The notes: generated by a model not told the origin, from the sequence alone. DNA of 39,290 nt from an uncultured Bacteroidales bacterium (GCA_902800925.1 CADCGD010000014.1:1-39290); one strand, 5' to 3'. Shown: positions 17,668-26,084, numbered from the stretch's first letter. A program made the numbers and translations.

Positions 17668-19197
17668 ATGGCTGAACAGAAGAATACCAGACAACGCAGG
17701 CAGCAACCTGTGGATAACACTTACGCACACGTACAACCCCAGGCAACAGAGATAGAACGGGCCGTGCTGGGCGCCTTGATGATTGACAAGGATGCCTATG
17801 CGGTGGTTTGTGAGACGCTGCTGCCGGAGAGTTTCTATGAACCCCGCAACCAGAAGGTCTATCAGGCCATCATGGAACTGTCACTGAAGGAGCGTCCTGT
17901 AGACATCTGGACAGTGACGGAACAGCTGGCCAAACAGGGCGACCTGGAGATGGTGGGTGGTCCGGGATACATCACGGAACTGTCGTCACGTGTGGCTTCG
18001 TCAGCCAATATCGAGTATCATGCGCGTATCATCGCCCAGAAGTCGCTGGCGCGCCAACTGATATCGTTCTCTAGCAACATCCAGACAAAAGCGTTCGACG
18101 AGACGGTGGATGTGGACGACCTGATGCAGGAGGCGGAGGGTTCGCTGTTCGAACTGGGACAGCGTAACATGAAGAAGGACTACACGCAGATAGACCCTGT
18201 CATCAAGAATGCGGTGGATGTCATCCAGAAGGCGGCAGCCAACAAGGACGGCTTGACGGGTGTCCCTACGGGTTATCATAAGTTGGACGATATCACTTCT
18301 GGTTGGCAACCTTCTGATCTGGTGATTATCGCAGGACGTCCGGCCATGGGTAAGACATCGTTTGCATTGTCTATGGCAAAGAATATTGCGGCAGACTATC
18401 AGGTGCCAATGGCGTTTTTCTCGCTGGAGATGTCGAACGTGCAGCTGGTAAATCGTTTAATATCAAACGTTTGTGAGATTCAGGGTTCGAAGATTCTGAA
18501 TGGTCAGCTGCAGCCCGACGAATGGGACCGTTTGGACAAGCGTCTGAACAACTTGTTGGGTGCTCCGTTGTATGTAGATGATACGCCTGGTTTGTCGGTC
18601 TTCGAACTGCGCACCAAGGCACGTCGCCTTGTTCGTGAGCACGGGGTGAAAATCATAATGATTGACTACCTGCAGCTGATGAACGCTAACGGTATGCGCT
18701 TCTCCTCGCGTCAGGAGGAGGTGTCTGTCATCTCGCGTTCACTGAAGGGACTGGCCAAGGAATTGGATATTCCCATCTTGGCGCTCTCGCAGCTGAACCG
18801 TGGTGTAGAGAGTCGTGACGGATTGGAGGGTAAGCGCCCGCAGTTGAGTGACCTGCGTGAGTCGGGAGCCATCGAGCAGGATGCGGACATGGTGCTCTTC
18901 GTGCACCGTCCGGAGTACTACCATATCTTTGAGGATGACAAGGGGCGCGACCTGCATGGCATGGCACAAATCATCATTGCCAAGCACCGTAAGGGTGCTA
19001 CGGGCGATGTACTGTTGACGTTCCGTGGTGAGTTCACGCGCTTCGAAAATCCGGAGGACAAACAACTTCGCAGCACCAAGCATACAGATGATGGTGGTGG
19101 CGAAATCCTGGGTAGTAAGATGAATGATGGTATGCCGACAGACCCCAACGCCTCCCCCTTCGAACCAGGTGAAGCCGCTGGTCCTGCACCGTTCTAA
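17668..19197 (+). CDS. dnaB: Replicative DNA helicase
   Basis: 509 residues from ATG 17668. The hexameric 5'-3' helicase unwinds DNA at the replication fork. The N-terminal primase-interaction domain starts at EIERAVLGALMIDKDAY. The RecA-like domain has Walker A GRPAMGKTS (from residue 222), the Walker B region IIMIDYLQLM, and the LSQLNRGVESR and SDLRESGAIEQDAD motifs. The C-terminal tail is rich in Pro, Asp and Gly. No intein is present. The start follows the previous stop by two bases; longer in-frame upstream sequence lies within the gldB-like gene. Confidence 0.97.
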   Translation: MAEQKNTRQRRQQPVDNTYAHVQPQATEIERAVLGALMIDKDAYAVVCETLLPESFYEPRNQKVYQAIMELSLKERPVDIWTVTEQLAKQGDLEMVGGPGYITELSSRVASSANIEYHARIIAQKSLARQLISFSSNIQTKAFDETVDVDDLMQEAEGSLFELGQRNMKKDYTQIDPVIKNAVDVIQKAAANKDGLTGVPTGYHKLDDITSGWQPSDLVIIAGRPAMGKTSFALSMAKNIAADYQVPMAFFSLEMSNVQLVNRLISNVCEIQGSKILNGQLQPDEWDRLDKRLNNLLGAPLYVDDTPGLSVFELRTKARRLVREHGVKIIMIDYLQLMNANGMRFSSRQEEVSVISRSLKGLAKELDIPILALSQLNRGVESRDGLEGKRPQLSDLRESGAIEQDADMVLFVHRPEYYHIFEDDKGRDLHGMAQIIIAKHRKGATGDVLLTFRGEFTRFENPEDKQLRSTKHTDDGGGEILGSKMNDGMPTDPNASPFEPGEAAGPAPF

Positions 19198-19206
19198 CGC
19201 TTTGCC

Positions 19207-19318
19207 AGTGTCCAGCGGTTTTCCCGCTGTTTTTTCCTATATCAGTGTGTGCAGCAGTTTTCCCGCTGTTTTTTCCTATATCAGTGTGTCCAGTGGTTTT
19301 CCCGCTGTATTATTTTTT
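19207..19318. repeat. Three tandem 39-bp hairpin units between dnaB and recN
   Basis: The palindrome CAGCGGTTTTCCCGCTG starts at 19213 and recurs with variants at 19252 and 19291, exactly 39 bases apart. Each of the first two copies is followed by TTTTTT and the linker CCTATATCAGTGTGT. Each unit looks like a Rho-independent terminator for dnaB. The array also serves the converging recN gene, whose stop lies at its edge. The same hairpin core recurs at 22040-22162. Confidence 0.85.
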
Positions 19319-20965
19319 CAGTAGCGCTTTCGCATTAGCAATCGCTGCTTCTGAAACATCGCTTCCGCTGACCATTTGTGCAATCTCCCTGACGCGCTCC
19401 TCATCGCTGAGCAGGTGCATGCTGCTGGTAGTTCCCTGTGGCGTTTCTTCCTTAGATACGCGATAGTGGTGACTACCCATAGCCGCAATCTGTGGCAGAT
19501 GGGTAATGCTAATCACCTGTCGCTCAGCCTGTCCCATCTCGCGCATCATCTCAGCCATCTTCTCAGCAATCTTGCCACTTACTCCGGTATCTATCTCGTC
19601 AAAGATGATGGTGGGCAGTTTCACGGCACCACTAATCATGGCCTTTAGCGACAGCATCACACGGGCTATCTCACCACCAGAGGCCACCTGACTGACGGGC
19701 TGGAGTGGGGTAGAGGTGTTGGCGGAGAAGAGAAAAGCGACCTGGTCTTGACCACTCTTGCCGAGGGCTGAGGGCGTGATGCTGACCTCAAAGCGCACAT
19801 GGGGCATACCCAGTGGCACCAGTCGCTGTTGCATCTGCTTCTCAATTTCTTTAGCGGCTTTCTGGCGTTGCTTGGTCAACTTGTCTGCCAGCTGCTGGCA
19901 CTTACCTTTGAGCTGTTCGCACTTAGCCTCGAGTTCTGCCATGGCGTCATCGCTATTCTCAATGGCATTGAGCTGTTTACCCAACAGGTCGCGTTGGGCA
20001 ATAAGTTCTTCCACGTTATCCACATGGTATTTCTTTTCGAGGTCGTAGAGCAGGTCCAGACGATTGTTCAGACGGTCCAGTTCTGCGGGATCGAAGTCGG
20101 TACGCTCCAACAGACTGCTCACCTCATCAGCAATATCTTTCAGCTCGATATGACAACTCTCCAAGCGCTCTGCCAACTCACTGGCAGCAGGTAGCACACG
20201 GGCTATATTCCGCAGGGTTTGGAACGACTGTCTGACGTTGTCCACAGCCCCTTGTTGGTCACCATTCAGATGACCATCTGCCTCATACAATGCTCCCTTG
20301 ATATCTTCTGCATGCGAGAGCATATCGCTCTGTTGCTCCAACTCTTCTTGTTCACCATCCACGAGGTTGGCCTGTTGCAACTCCTCATACTGGAACTGCA
20401 TAAAGTCAACCTGCTGGCGGTTCTTCTCTATGTTGTCCTTCAGTTCCTGTAGCTCCCTATTGGCTGTCTGCAGTTGACTGTAACTCTCCTGATAGTCAGC
20501 CAACAGTCCCTGGTTTTGGGCAATGATATCCACTACACTCAGTTGGAAGTCTTGCTTGTTCAGCAACAGGTTCTGGTGCTGTGAATGGATGTCCACCAGT
20601 TGCTCACCCAACTCTTTCAGCATCGACAGGGCCACAGGGGTGTCGTTGATAAACGCACGACTCTTGGTGGCGCTGATCTCTCTGCGGATGATGGTGTCCT
20701 CCGCATCGTAGTCTATATCATTCTCGGTAAAAAACGGTTGCAAATCATATCGCGACAGGTCAAAGTGTGCCTCGATGGTACACTTCTCTGCCCCTGTCTT
20801 AATACTCTTAGAATCAGCACGTTGACCCAACAACAGACCAATAGCGCCCAGGATAATACTCTTTCCCGCACCAGTCTCACCAGTCAACACCGAGAACCCT
20901 GAATACAACTCAATATCCAGCAGGTCTATCAGTGCATAATTCTTAATATATAAATGTTTCAGCAT
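19310..20965 (-). CDS. recN: DNA repair protein RecN
   Basis: 551 residues, an SMC-like ATPase for double-strand-break repair. Walker A GETGAGKS is at residues 29-36. The Q-loop region IHSQHQNLLLNKQDFQ and long coiled-coil arms occupy the middle (about 150-360). The C-terminal ABC signature VASGGEIARVMLSLK is followed by Walker B TIIFDEIDTGVSG and the H-loop ISITHLPQIAAMGSHHY. It is the last gene of the dnaN operon. Confidence 0.96.
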   Translation of the reverse strand: MLKHLYIKNYALIDLLDIELYSGFSVLTGETGAGKSIILGAIGLLLGQRADSKSIKTGAEKCTIEAHFDLSRYDLQPFFTENDIDYDAEDTIIRREISATKSRAFINDTPVALSMLKELGEQLVDIHSQHQNLLLNKQDFQLSVVDIIAQNQGLLADYQESYSQLQTANRELQELKDNIEKNRQQVDFMQFQYEELQQANLVDGEQEELEQQSDMLSHAEDIKGALYEADGHLNGDQQGAVDNVRQSFQTLRNIARVLPAASELAERLESCHIELKDIADEVSSLLERTDFDPAELDRLNNRLDLLYDLEKKYHVDNVEELIAQRDLLGKQLNAIENSDDAMAELEAKCEQLKGKCQQLADKLTKQRQKAAKEIEKQMQQRLVPLGMPHVRFEVSITPSALGKSGQDQVAFLFSANTSTPLQPVSQVASGGEIARVMLSLKAMISGAVKLPTIIFDEIDTGVSGKIAEKMAEMMREMGQAERQVISITHLPQIAAMGSHHYRVSKEETPQGTTSSMHLLSDEERVREIAQMVSGSDVSEAAIANAKALLKK

Positions 20966-20968
20966 ACG

Positions 20969-21066
20969 ATAATTTAATTCGTATTATTCGTGAAATTCGT
21001 GTTCGTCTTCCTTCTTAACTTCTTTTGGATTACGTGCACTTCCCCTCCCTTTTGGGAGGGGTCGGC
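20969..21066. repeat. Microsatellite and CCCCTCC palindrome upstream of recN
   Basis: The gap between porD and recN holds an ATTCGTG microsatellite (20976-21005), a CTTCTTAACTTC stretch, and a palindromic element (21023-21066) with TTGGATTACGTGCA and the hairpin CCCCTCCCTTTTGGGAGGGG. The same element is at 23862-23906. Confidence 0.85.
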
Positions 21067-21966
21067 TTATTCCTTAATCTTCTCCCACGCATTACTCTGC
21101 GACGCATTGAGGTTAAACAGGATATTATACACTGCCTCTTTCTCTTTCTGCGTACCCTTACCCTTATAGATGTTCGCCAACTCATCGCGCTTATAGTCGG
21201 TCCATATCTGGGGCAACAGACTCAGGGGCTTGTCCTGATGGGCTTGTTTCAGCAGTTCCAGGGCCTCCGACACATTGCCACGTCCTCTTTCTGCATTGTT
21301 GCTCATCTCGTCCAGTCCCTTGCGATAGTAGTCATACTGCAACTGACGGAAGGGTTTCATGGCCTCGTCCAAGTAGTCGTTGATGATGGCAAAACGGTTT
21401 CTGGAGTCCTCAAAGGCTTTCCAACCGGGGAAACCCAGGTCCTGCGCGTTATTCGTCAGATTCATACATCTCCTCAATACTTCTGTTCCTGCCATAGGCC
21501 CAAAACTGTCAAGGTCCAGGCCGATAATCAGATAGGCATAGTACGCCATCAGGGCCGTCAACTGGTTGTCGATATTCTCTTCCATGAAGTTCAACTGGTC
21601 AAACTGCACGAAGTCGAAGTTGAAGTCCCCATCCTTATTATTATATAAGGTAGAGGTGTAGGCAGAGTTGTACACGGGTCTGTTGGCCTGAATCATTGCC
21701 GTACACGTAAAGCGGTTATTGCCCTTGTCATATTTCTGTACGGTGATGTTAAAGGTGACGTTGATGCGCTCATTCTGCTGAAACTGCAACTCAGTCCACT
21801 GCTTGTCATTCATCCATTGCTCCAGTGTCTGCTGCAGATTCTCAAAGACACTCTTATCCGAGCCTTCCACCTGTGAACTGTTGATGGTCACCTTCACCAG
21901 TAACTCCTGTGCACCAGCACTCACCGCAAGCAATATATATAATAATGTAAGAATCCCCTTCTTCAT
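21067..21966 (-). CDS. porD: DUF4835 family protein, type IX secretion PorD-like
   Basis: 299 residues with a signal peptide (MKKGILTLLYILLAVSAGAQ). The mature protein has VKVTINSSQVEGSD at its start and LDLDSFGPMAGTEVLRRC in the middle, which I recognise as DUF4835. Members include PorD, linked to type IX secretion in Porphyromonas. Location between coaBC and recN is a conserved arrangement known to me in Bacteroidetes. The exact biochemical role is unknown. Confidence 0.8.
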   Translation of the reverse strand: MKKGILTLLYILLAVSAGAQELLVKVTINSSQVEGSDKSVFENLQQTLEQWMNDKQWTELQFQQNERINVTFNITVQKYDKGNNRFTCTAMIQANRPVYNSAYTSTLYNNKDGDFNFDFVQFDQLNFMEENIDNQLTALMAYYAYLIIGLDLDSFGPMAGTEVLRRCMNLTNNAQDLGFPGWKAFEDSRNRFAIINDYLDEAMKPFRQLQYDYYRKGLDEMSNNAERGRGNVSEALELLKQAHQDKPLSLLPQIWTDYKRDELANIYKGKGTQKEKEAVYNILFNLNASQSNAWEKIKE

Positions 21967-21967
21967 C

Positions 21968-22014
21968 CCTCACTATTCACTCTTCGTTATTCACTATTCA
22001 CTAGCGAAGCGTAA
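21968..22014. repeat. TTCACTA microsatellite with TAGCGAAGCG
   Basis: Repeats of CACTATTCACT lead into CTAGCGAAGCGTAAG just upstream of porD. A near copy (CACTATTCACTATTCATTAG followed by CAAAGCGCC) lies at 8968-8998 between TPM and lemA. A related TTTAGCGAATGCGCC occurs twice at 24790-24830. Confidence 0.75.
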
Positions 22015-22039
22015 GAATATTTTTCTCATTCTCTCACCT

Positions 22040-22162
22040 CTATCTTTGCTTGTGTTCAGCGGTTTTCCCGCTGCTCACCTCTATCTTTGCCTGCAGGTAG
22101 CGGGTTTCCCGCTGCTCACCTCTATCTTTGCCTGCAGGCAGCGGGTTTCCCGCTGCTTTTAT
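22040..22162. repeat. Three tandem 41-bp hairpin units at the coaBC 3' end
   Basis: A 41-bp unit starting CTATCTTTGC (22040, 22081, 22122) carries the hairpin GCGGTTTTCCCGC or GCGGGTTTCCCGC. It encodes the last about 38 residues of CoaBC and supplies its stop codon (CTA on this strand). Because 41 is not a multiple of three, each copy is read in a different frame. Confidence 0.85.
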
Positions 22163-23827
22163 TACTCTCTCCAGCTCCTCCACAATATCCCTAGCAACCT
22201 CCTGCTTCGACTTCTTCTCATAGTCGCGCTGGCCCTCCTTGGAGATGATGCTGATCTGGTTCTCATCCGACTGGAAGCACGTTCCTTTGTTCTGCAGCGA
22301 GTTCAGCACAATGAAGTCCAGGTTCTTCTTCTCCAGCTTCTTCTTAGCATTCACCTCTTCATCATTGGTCTCCAAGGCGAACCCTACCATCACCTGCTTC
22401 TCTGTCTTCATCTTCCCTAGTGCCGCCGCAATATCCGGGTTAGCCACCAACCTCAGTGTCATCCCCCCGTCTTCAGAATCGCCACTACTCCCCCTCATTT
22501 TTGAGGGGGCCTTTGGGTCAGCTTCCTCCCCTCCTTTTTTGAAGGGGGCTAGGGGGAGGCTCTCTTCTTCGTCCTCGTTCTCCCTCCTTAGGGAGGGGGC
22601 TAGGGGGAGGCTCTCTTCTTCGTCCTCGTTCCCCCTCCTTAAGGAGGGGGCTGTCTTCTCCCTCTTAATTTTCTCCTTCGCCTGCTGCTCTGGCCTAAAG
22701 TCTGCCACTGCCGCACAGAGTATGGCTGCATCACTGCTCTTAAAGGCCTCAGTGGCTGCCTGGTACATCTCCTCACAGCTCTCTACATCTATCCTATGGA
22801 TAGTCTCCGAGCACTTCAGACTGACGGGCCCAGCGACCAGTGTCACCTCAGCGCCTCTTCGTGCGCACTCTTCAGCAAGCGCGAAGCCCATCTTCCCACT
22901 GCTATAGTTCCCGATAAACCGCACGGGGTCTATCTTCTCATACGTAGGTCCAGCGGTTATCAGCACCTTCTTTCCAGTCAAAAGACCGTCCTTGCTTTCT
23001 CGTAGGGCATGGTTTTGCCATGCCTCTTGCTCTTCCTGGCTTTCTCGTAGGGCATGGTTTTGCCATGCCTTTTGCTCTTCTTGGCTTTCTTGTAGGGCAT
23101 GGTTTTGCCATGCCTTTTGCTCTTCTTGGCTTTCTTGTAGGGCATGGTTTTGCCATGCCTCTTGCTCTTCCTGGCTTTCTTGTAGGGCATGGTTTTGCCA
23201 TGCCTCTTGCTCTTCTTGGCTTTCTCGTAGGGCATGGCATTGCCATGCCCCTTCGCCACTACTCCCCCTCATTTTTGAGGGGGCTTCTCCTAGCTTTTCT
23301 TCCAGTATAGCCACGATCCTTTCCGGCTCCTCCATTCTTCCTTTGCCCTCCAGTCCTGATGCCAGGAACCCTGATGCGGGCTCAATGATGGTATTTCCAA
23401 AGCTGATGAGCCGCTTCATGTTCTCCTGTGTGCTGGGGTGCTTATACATATCCAGGTCCATTGCTGGGGCAATGAACACGGGGGCTTTCATCGACAGATA
23501 GGTAGTGATGAGCATGTTGTCGGCAATGCCATTGGCCATCTTGCCAAGGGTCGAGGCCGTACAGGGTGCGATGAGCATGGCGTCAGCCCATAGTCCCAGG
23601 TCTACATGCGAGTTCCATGTGCCATCCCTTTGTGCAAAAAACTCACTAATCACGGGCTTATGGGTCAGTGCCGACAGCGTTATCGGAGTGATAAACTCCT
23701 TTCCTGCAGGCGTTATCACCACCTGCACCTCAGCACCAGCCTTTACCAGTCCACGGATAATCAGACACGCCTTATACGCGGCTATGCTTCCCGTAATTCC
23801 CAGTACAATCTTCTTCCCTTTTAACAT
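22040..23827 (-). CDS. coaBC: Bifunctional CoaBC with three in-frame repeat insertions
   Basis: Phosphopantothenoylcysteine decarboxylase/synthase of coenzyme A synthesis, 595 residues against about 400 usual. The CoaC domain (1-182) has ITGSIAAYKA, catalytic His74 (NSHVDL), PAMDLDMY, and FLASGLEGKGRM, where the E. coli catalytic Cys position is Ser. The CoaB domain (about 283-560) has TAGPTYEKIDPVRFIGNYSSGKMG and CAAVADFRP. Extra material is at 183-279 (six AWQNHAL-type repeats between the domains), 392-455 (in the CoaB KIKR loop), and the C-terminal about 38 residues. All core motifs are intact, so the enzyme is probably functional. Confidence 0.92.
   Translation of the reverse strand: MLKGKKIVLGITGSIAAYKACLIIRGLVKAGAEVQVVITPAGKEFITPITLSALTHKPVISEFFAQRDGTWNSHVDLGLWADAMLIAPCTASTLGKMANGIADNMLITTYLSMKAPVFIAPAMDLDMYKHPSTQENMKRLISFGNTIIEPASGFLASGLEGKGRMEEPERIVAILEEKLGEAPSKMRGSSGEGAWQCHALRESQEEQEAWQNHALQESQEEQEAWQNHALQESQEEQKAWQNHALQESQEEQKAWQNHALRESQEEQEAWQNHALRESKDGLLTGKKVLITAGPTYEKIDPVRFIGNYSSGKMGFALAEECARRGAEVTLVAGPVSLKCSETIHRIDVESCEEMYQAATEAFKSSDAAILCAAVADFRPEQQAKEKIKREKTAPSLRRGNEDEEESLPLAPSLRRENEDEEESLPLAPFKKGGEEADPKAPSKMRGSSGDSEDGGMTLRLVANPDIAAALGKMKTEKQVMVGFALETNDEEVNAKKKLEKKNLDFIVLNSLQNKGTCFQSDENQISIISKEGQRDYEKKSKQEVARDIVEELERVIKAAGNPLPAGKDRGEQRETRYLQAKIEVSSGKTAEHKQR
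22485..22655. repeat. CCCCCTCC palindromes inside the CoaB domain
   Basis: Four hairpins of the form CCCCCTCA-TTTT-TGAGGGGG or CCCCCTCCTTAAGGAGGGGG lie at 22489-22508, about 22528-22547, 22581-22600 and 22633-22652. A 52-bp segment is duplicated here. Encoded peptides include LRRGNEDEEESLPLAPS. The frame is preserved. Confidence 0.85.
23005..23250. repeat. Six palindromes at exact 45-bp spacing inside coaBC
   Basis: GGGCATGG-TTTTG-CCATGCC recurs at 23005 and every 45 bases to 23230. The last copy reads GGCATGGCATTGCCATGCC. The linker is CTCTTGCTCTTCCTGGCTTT with variants, and each palindrome follows (C/T)GTAG. On the coding strand the unit gives AWQNHALQESQEEQE. Multiples of 15 codons keep the frame. 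There are no unique spacers, so it is not a CRISPR array. Confidence 0.95.
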
Positions 23828-23861
23828 CTTTCTGTACTTTTTCTTTATTAGTATCCCCTCC

Positions 23862-23906
23862 TTTTTGGATTGCGTGCAACTCCCCTCACTTTTGGGAGGG
23901 GCTGGG
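23862..23906. repeat. CCCCTC palindrome upstream of coaBC
   Basis: TTTTTGGATTGCGTGCAACT is followed by the hairpin CCCCTCACTTTTGGGAGGGG. It matches the element at 21023-21066 over about 44 bases with few differences and relates to the hairpins inside coaBC and manA. Confidence 0.85.
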
Positions 23907-23914
23907 GTAGCCTT

Positions 23915-24742
23915 CTATTTCTGCGCCTCTCTCAGCCTGATTCTCGTCAGCACTTGCTTGGTGTTATACGTGAAGTCCCCACCGAGTATCCAGCTATAGT
24001 ACCCTGGATCCATGCGCAACACCTGTGCCACAGGCAGTCCCTTGTGTTTGCCGAAGTTAAACACCTCTGTACGTTCACCATTGACCTCTGCCCACACAAT
24101 ACGACCGGCAAAGTCCACATTGTCGTTAACCTTCGAGAAGTCTGCCAGGGCCTGCATGTCGTTAGGCAGCGTGCGCTCTGTGGGGTCTTCCCCAATCTCG
24201 CGCTGGTGCTCTTCGGTATAGCAGTCCAGCTCTCCCATCAGCACGCGATAGGTGGCCTCGGTGTCTTGGTCTGCACGATGGGCCTCGAAGTCGTCCTCCA
24301 TCTTTCTGCCACAATAGAACTTATAGGCGGCTGCCAGATTCCTGCGCTCCATCTTGTGGTAGATGGTCTGCGCATCAATCAGGCGACACTTCGAGAAGTC
24401 AAAGTCGATACCAGCCCTCAGGAACTCCTCTGCCAACAGGGGCACATCGAAGTGGTTGCTGTTATAGCCGGCAATATCTGCTCCGGTAAACACCTCACAA
24501 ATCTTGCTCGCCAACTGTTTGAAGGTGGGCTTCCCCTTGACGTCCTCATTGGAGATACCTGTCAGGGCTACCACCTCATCGGGAATGGGCTTTTCCGGAT
24601 TGATAATCTCGTTACCCCTCTCTTCTCTTCCGTCGGGGTACACCTTAATATATGATAACTGGATGACCCGTTCCTTGACAATGTCAAGGCCCGTGGTCTC
24701 CAAGTCAAAAATCACCAGTGGTTTCTGTAAATTCAGCTTCAC
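23915..24742 (-). CDS. DnaQ-like 3'-5' exonuclease
   Basis: 275 residues. The DEDDh exonuclease fold is visible: Asp13 and Glu15 in FDLETTG, Asp99 in NSNHFDVP, and His155/Asp160 in HRADQD. A C-terminal module (about 228-255, FNFGKHKGLPVAQVL) resembles the ExoX-like C-terminal domain. It is related to the Pol III epsilon subunit and exonuclease X and may proofread or trim DNA ends. Its place directly after dnaN in one operon supports a role with the replisome. Whether it is the true epsilon subunit cannot be decided. Confidence 0.88.
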   Translation of the reverse strand: MKLNLQKPLVIFDLETTGLDIVKERVIQLSYIKVYPDGREERGNEIINPEKPIPDEVVALTGISNEDVKGKPTFKQLASKICEVFTGADIAGYNSNHFDVPLLAEEFLRAGIDFDFSKCRLIDAQTIYHKMERRNLAAAYKFYCGRKMEDDFEAHRADQDTEATYRVLMGELDCYTEEHQREIGEDPTERTLPNDMQALADFSKVNDNVDFAGRIVWAEVNGERTEVFNFGKHKGLPVAQVLRMDPGYYSWILGGDFTYNTKQVLTRIRLREAQK

Positions 24743-24882
24743 AATAAATTATCAATTATCAATTATCATTTATCAATTATCATTTATCATTTAGCGAATG
24801 CGCCTTTATCATTTAGCGAATGCGCCTTTATCAATTCTCAATTTTCAATTCTCAATTGTTAATCAACGATTAGCCCTCGGGC
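24743..24882. repeat. ATTATCA microsatellite between dnaN and the exonuclease gene
   Basis: The 140-base gap consists of TTATCAATTATCA-type repeats, two copies of TTATCATTTAGCGAATGCGCC (from 24783 and 24808), and TCAATTTTCAATTCTCAATT. A short inverted repeat (AATCAACGATTA, CGTTGATTA) lies next to the dnaN stop and could be a weak hairpin. Confidence 0.8.
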
Positions 24883-26007
24883 TTAATCGTTGATTAACAT
24901 TGGCATCATCAGCATCAGCACATCCTGGTTCTCGGGCTGCTCAGAGGGCAATACCAGTCCTGCACGACTGGGGTCTGCCAACTGCAGGATAACATCCTGA
25001 CAGTCAAAGTTGCTCAGAATCTCAATAAACGACGAACCCTTGAAGCCAATACTCATCGGCTGACCATTATACGAGCATGACATGCGCTCTGTAGCAGTCT
25101 TCGAGAAATCGTAGTCCTCAGCATCCAACTGCAGGGTACCGCCTTCCACATGGAATCGGATGAGGTTACTGGAGTCGTTGGCGAAGGGCTGTACACGACG
25201 CAGGGCAGCCAACAGGGTCTGACGGTCTACAGTCAGCTGGTTGGGGTTGTTCTGCGGAATCACGCTGTTATAGTTCGGATAGCGACCCTCAATCAGTCGA
25301 CAGATAATCTCGCCATCGCCATAGCTGATCTGGGCATTGCGCTCATCGAAGCGAATCGTCACATCACCACCATCCTTACCCAGCAGGGCCTTCAACAGTG
25401 ATGCAGGCTTCTTAGGCAGGATGAAGGCAGCGGGCTGCTCACTCTGGATGCTCAGCACCTTGTTGCGCACCAGCTTATGACCATCGCTGGCAACGATAGC
25501 CAGACACTCTGGGGTCAGGTCAAAGTAGATACCGTTCATCACAGGGCGCAACTCATCCTGAGCGGTAGCAAACAGTGAACGGTTGATGTTCTCAGCCAAC
25601 AAAGCATTGCTGATGACAATCTCGTTGGCACCATCGCTGATGTCCTGTGCCTGCGGATACTCGTCAGCATTCTCTACGGGCAGTGAGAAGAGACCGTTCT
25701 GGTACGAGATCTTGGCGATATTGCTGGTCTGGTCCACGTCAAAGGTGATGGGCTGCTCAGAGAAACCCTTCACGGCCTCCAGAAGGTCGTGGTTGCCAAT
25801 GGCAAAACGTCCGTTACCGTCTGATTCGCTCAACTCCAGCTGGGTCTTCATGACGTTCTCGCTGTCTGAAGCGGTCAGATAGAGCATGTTGTCCTGTACG
25901 TCGAACAGGAAGTCGGCCAGAATGGGCAATGAATTCTTACTGTTGATAACTCTCGAAAGAGCATTGAGTTTGCTGCTTAGCGCAGTGCTGGATACTGTAA
26001 ATCTCAT
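24883..26007 (-). CDS. dnaN: DNA polymerase III subunit beta (sliding clamp)
   Basis: 374 residues. The N terminus MRFTVSSTALSSKLNALSRV, the FDLTPECLAIVASDGHKLVR segment, and the C-terminal hydrophobic-pocket tail with LMMPMLIND are diagnostic of the three-domain ring clamp. It tethers DNA polymerase III to DNA. It is the first gene of the minus-strand operon dnaN-exonuclease-coaBC-porD-recN, with a consensus promoter 46 bases upstream. Confidence 0.97.
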   Translation of the reverse strand: MRFTVSSTALSSKLNALSRVINSKNSLPILADFLFDVQDNMLYLTASDSENVMKTQLELSESDGNGRFAIGNHDLLEAVKGFSEQPITFDVDQTSNIAKISYQNGLFSLPVENADEYPQAQDISDGANEIVISNALLAENINRSLFATAQDELRPVMNGIYFDLTPECLAIVASDGHKLVRNKVLSIQSEQPAAFILPKKPASLLKALLGKDGGDVTIRFDERNAQISYGDGEIICRLIEGRYPNYNSVIPQNNPNQLTVDRQTLLAALRRVQPFANDSSNLIRFHVEGGTLQLDAEDYDFSKTATERMSCSYNGQPMSIGFKGSSFIEILSNFDCQDVILQLADPSRAGLVLPSEQPENQDVLMLMMPMLIND

Positions 26008-26052
26008 GAGTATTTTAATTTTAGTTATGTTCGCATATGCGTAAATGGACTA

Positions 26053-26084
26053 CAAAAATACAAAATAAGTTGGTCAAATGCAAA
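26053..26084 (-). promoter_or_regulatory. Promoter of the dnaN operon
   Basis: Read on the minus strand: TTTG at 26084-26081, a 20-base spacer, and TATTTTTG at 26060-26053. It matches the consensus exactly. Confidence 0.8.

Noticed and set aside
23005-23250. Regular 45-bp spacing suggested a CRISPR array
   Set aside because: The linkers between the palindromes are nearly identical rather than unique spacers, the array is translated in frame within coaBC, and no cas genes are present.
22978-23259. Minus-strand frame with repeated KSKRHGKTMPYEKA peptide
   Set aside because: It is another frame of the coaBC repeat; the coaBC frame continues through the region with conserved domains on both sides.
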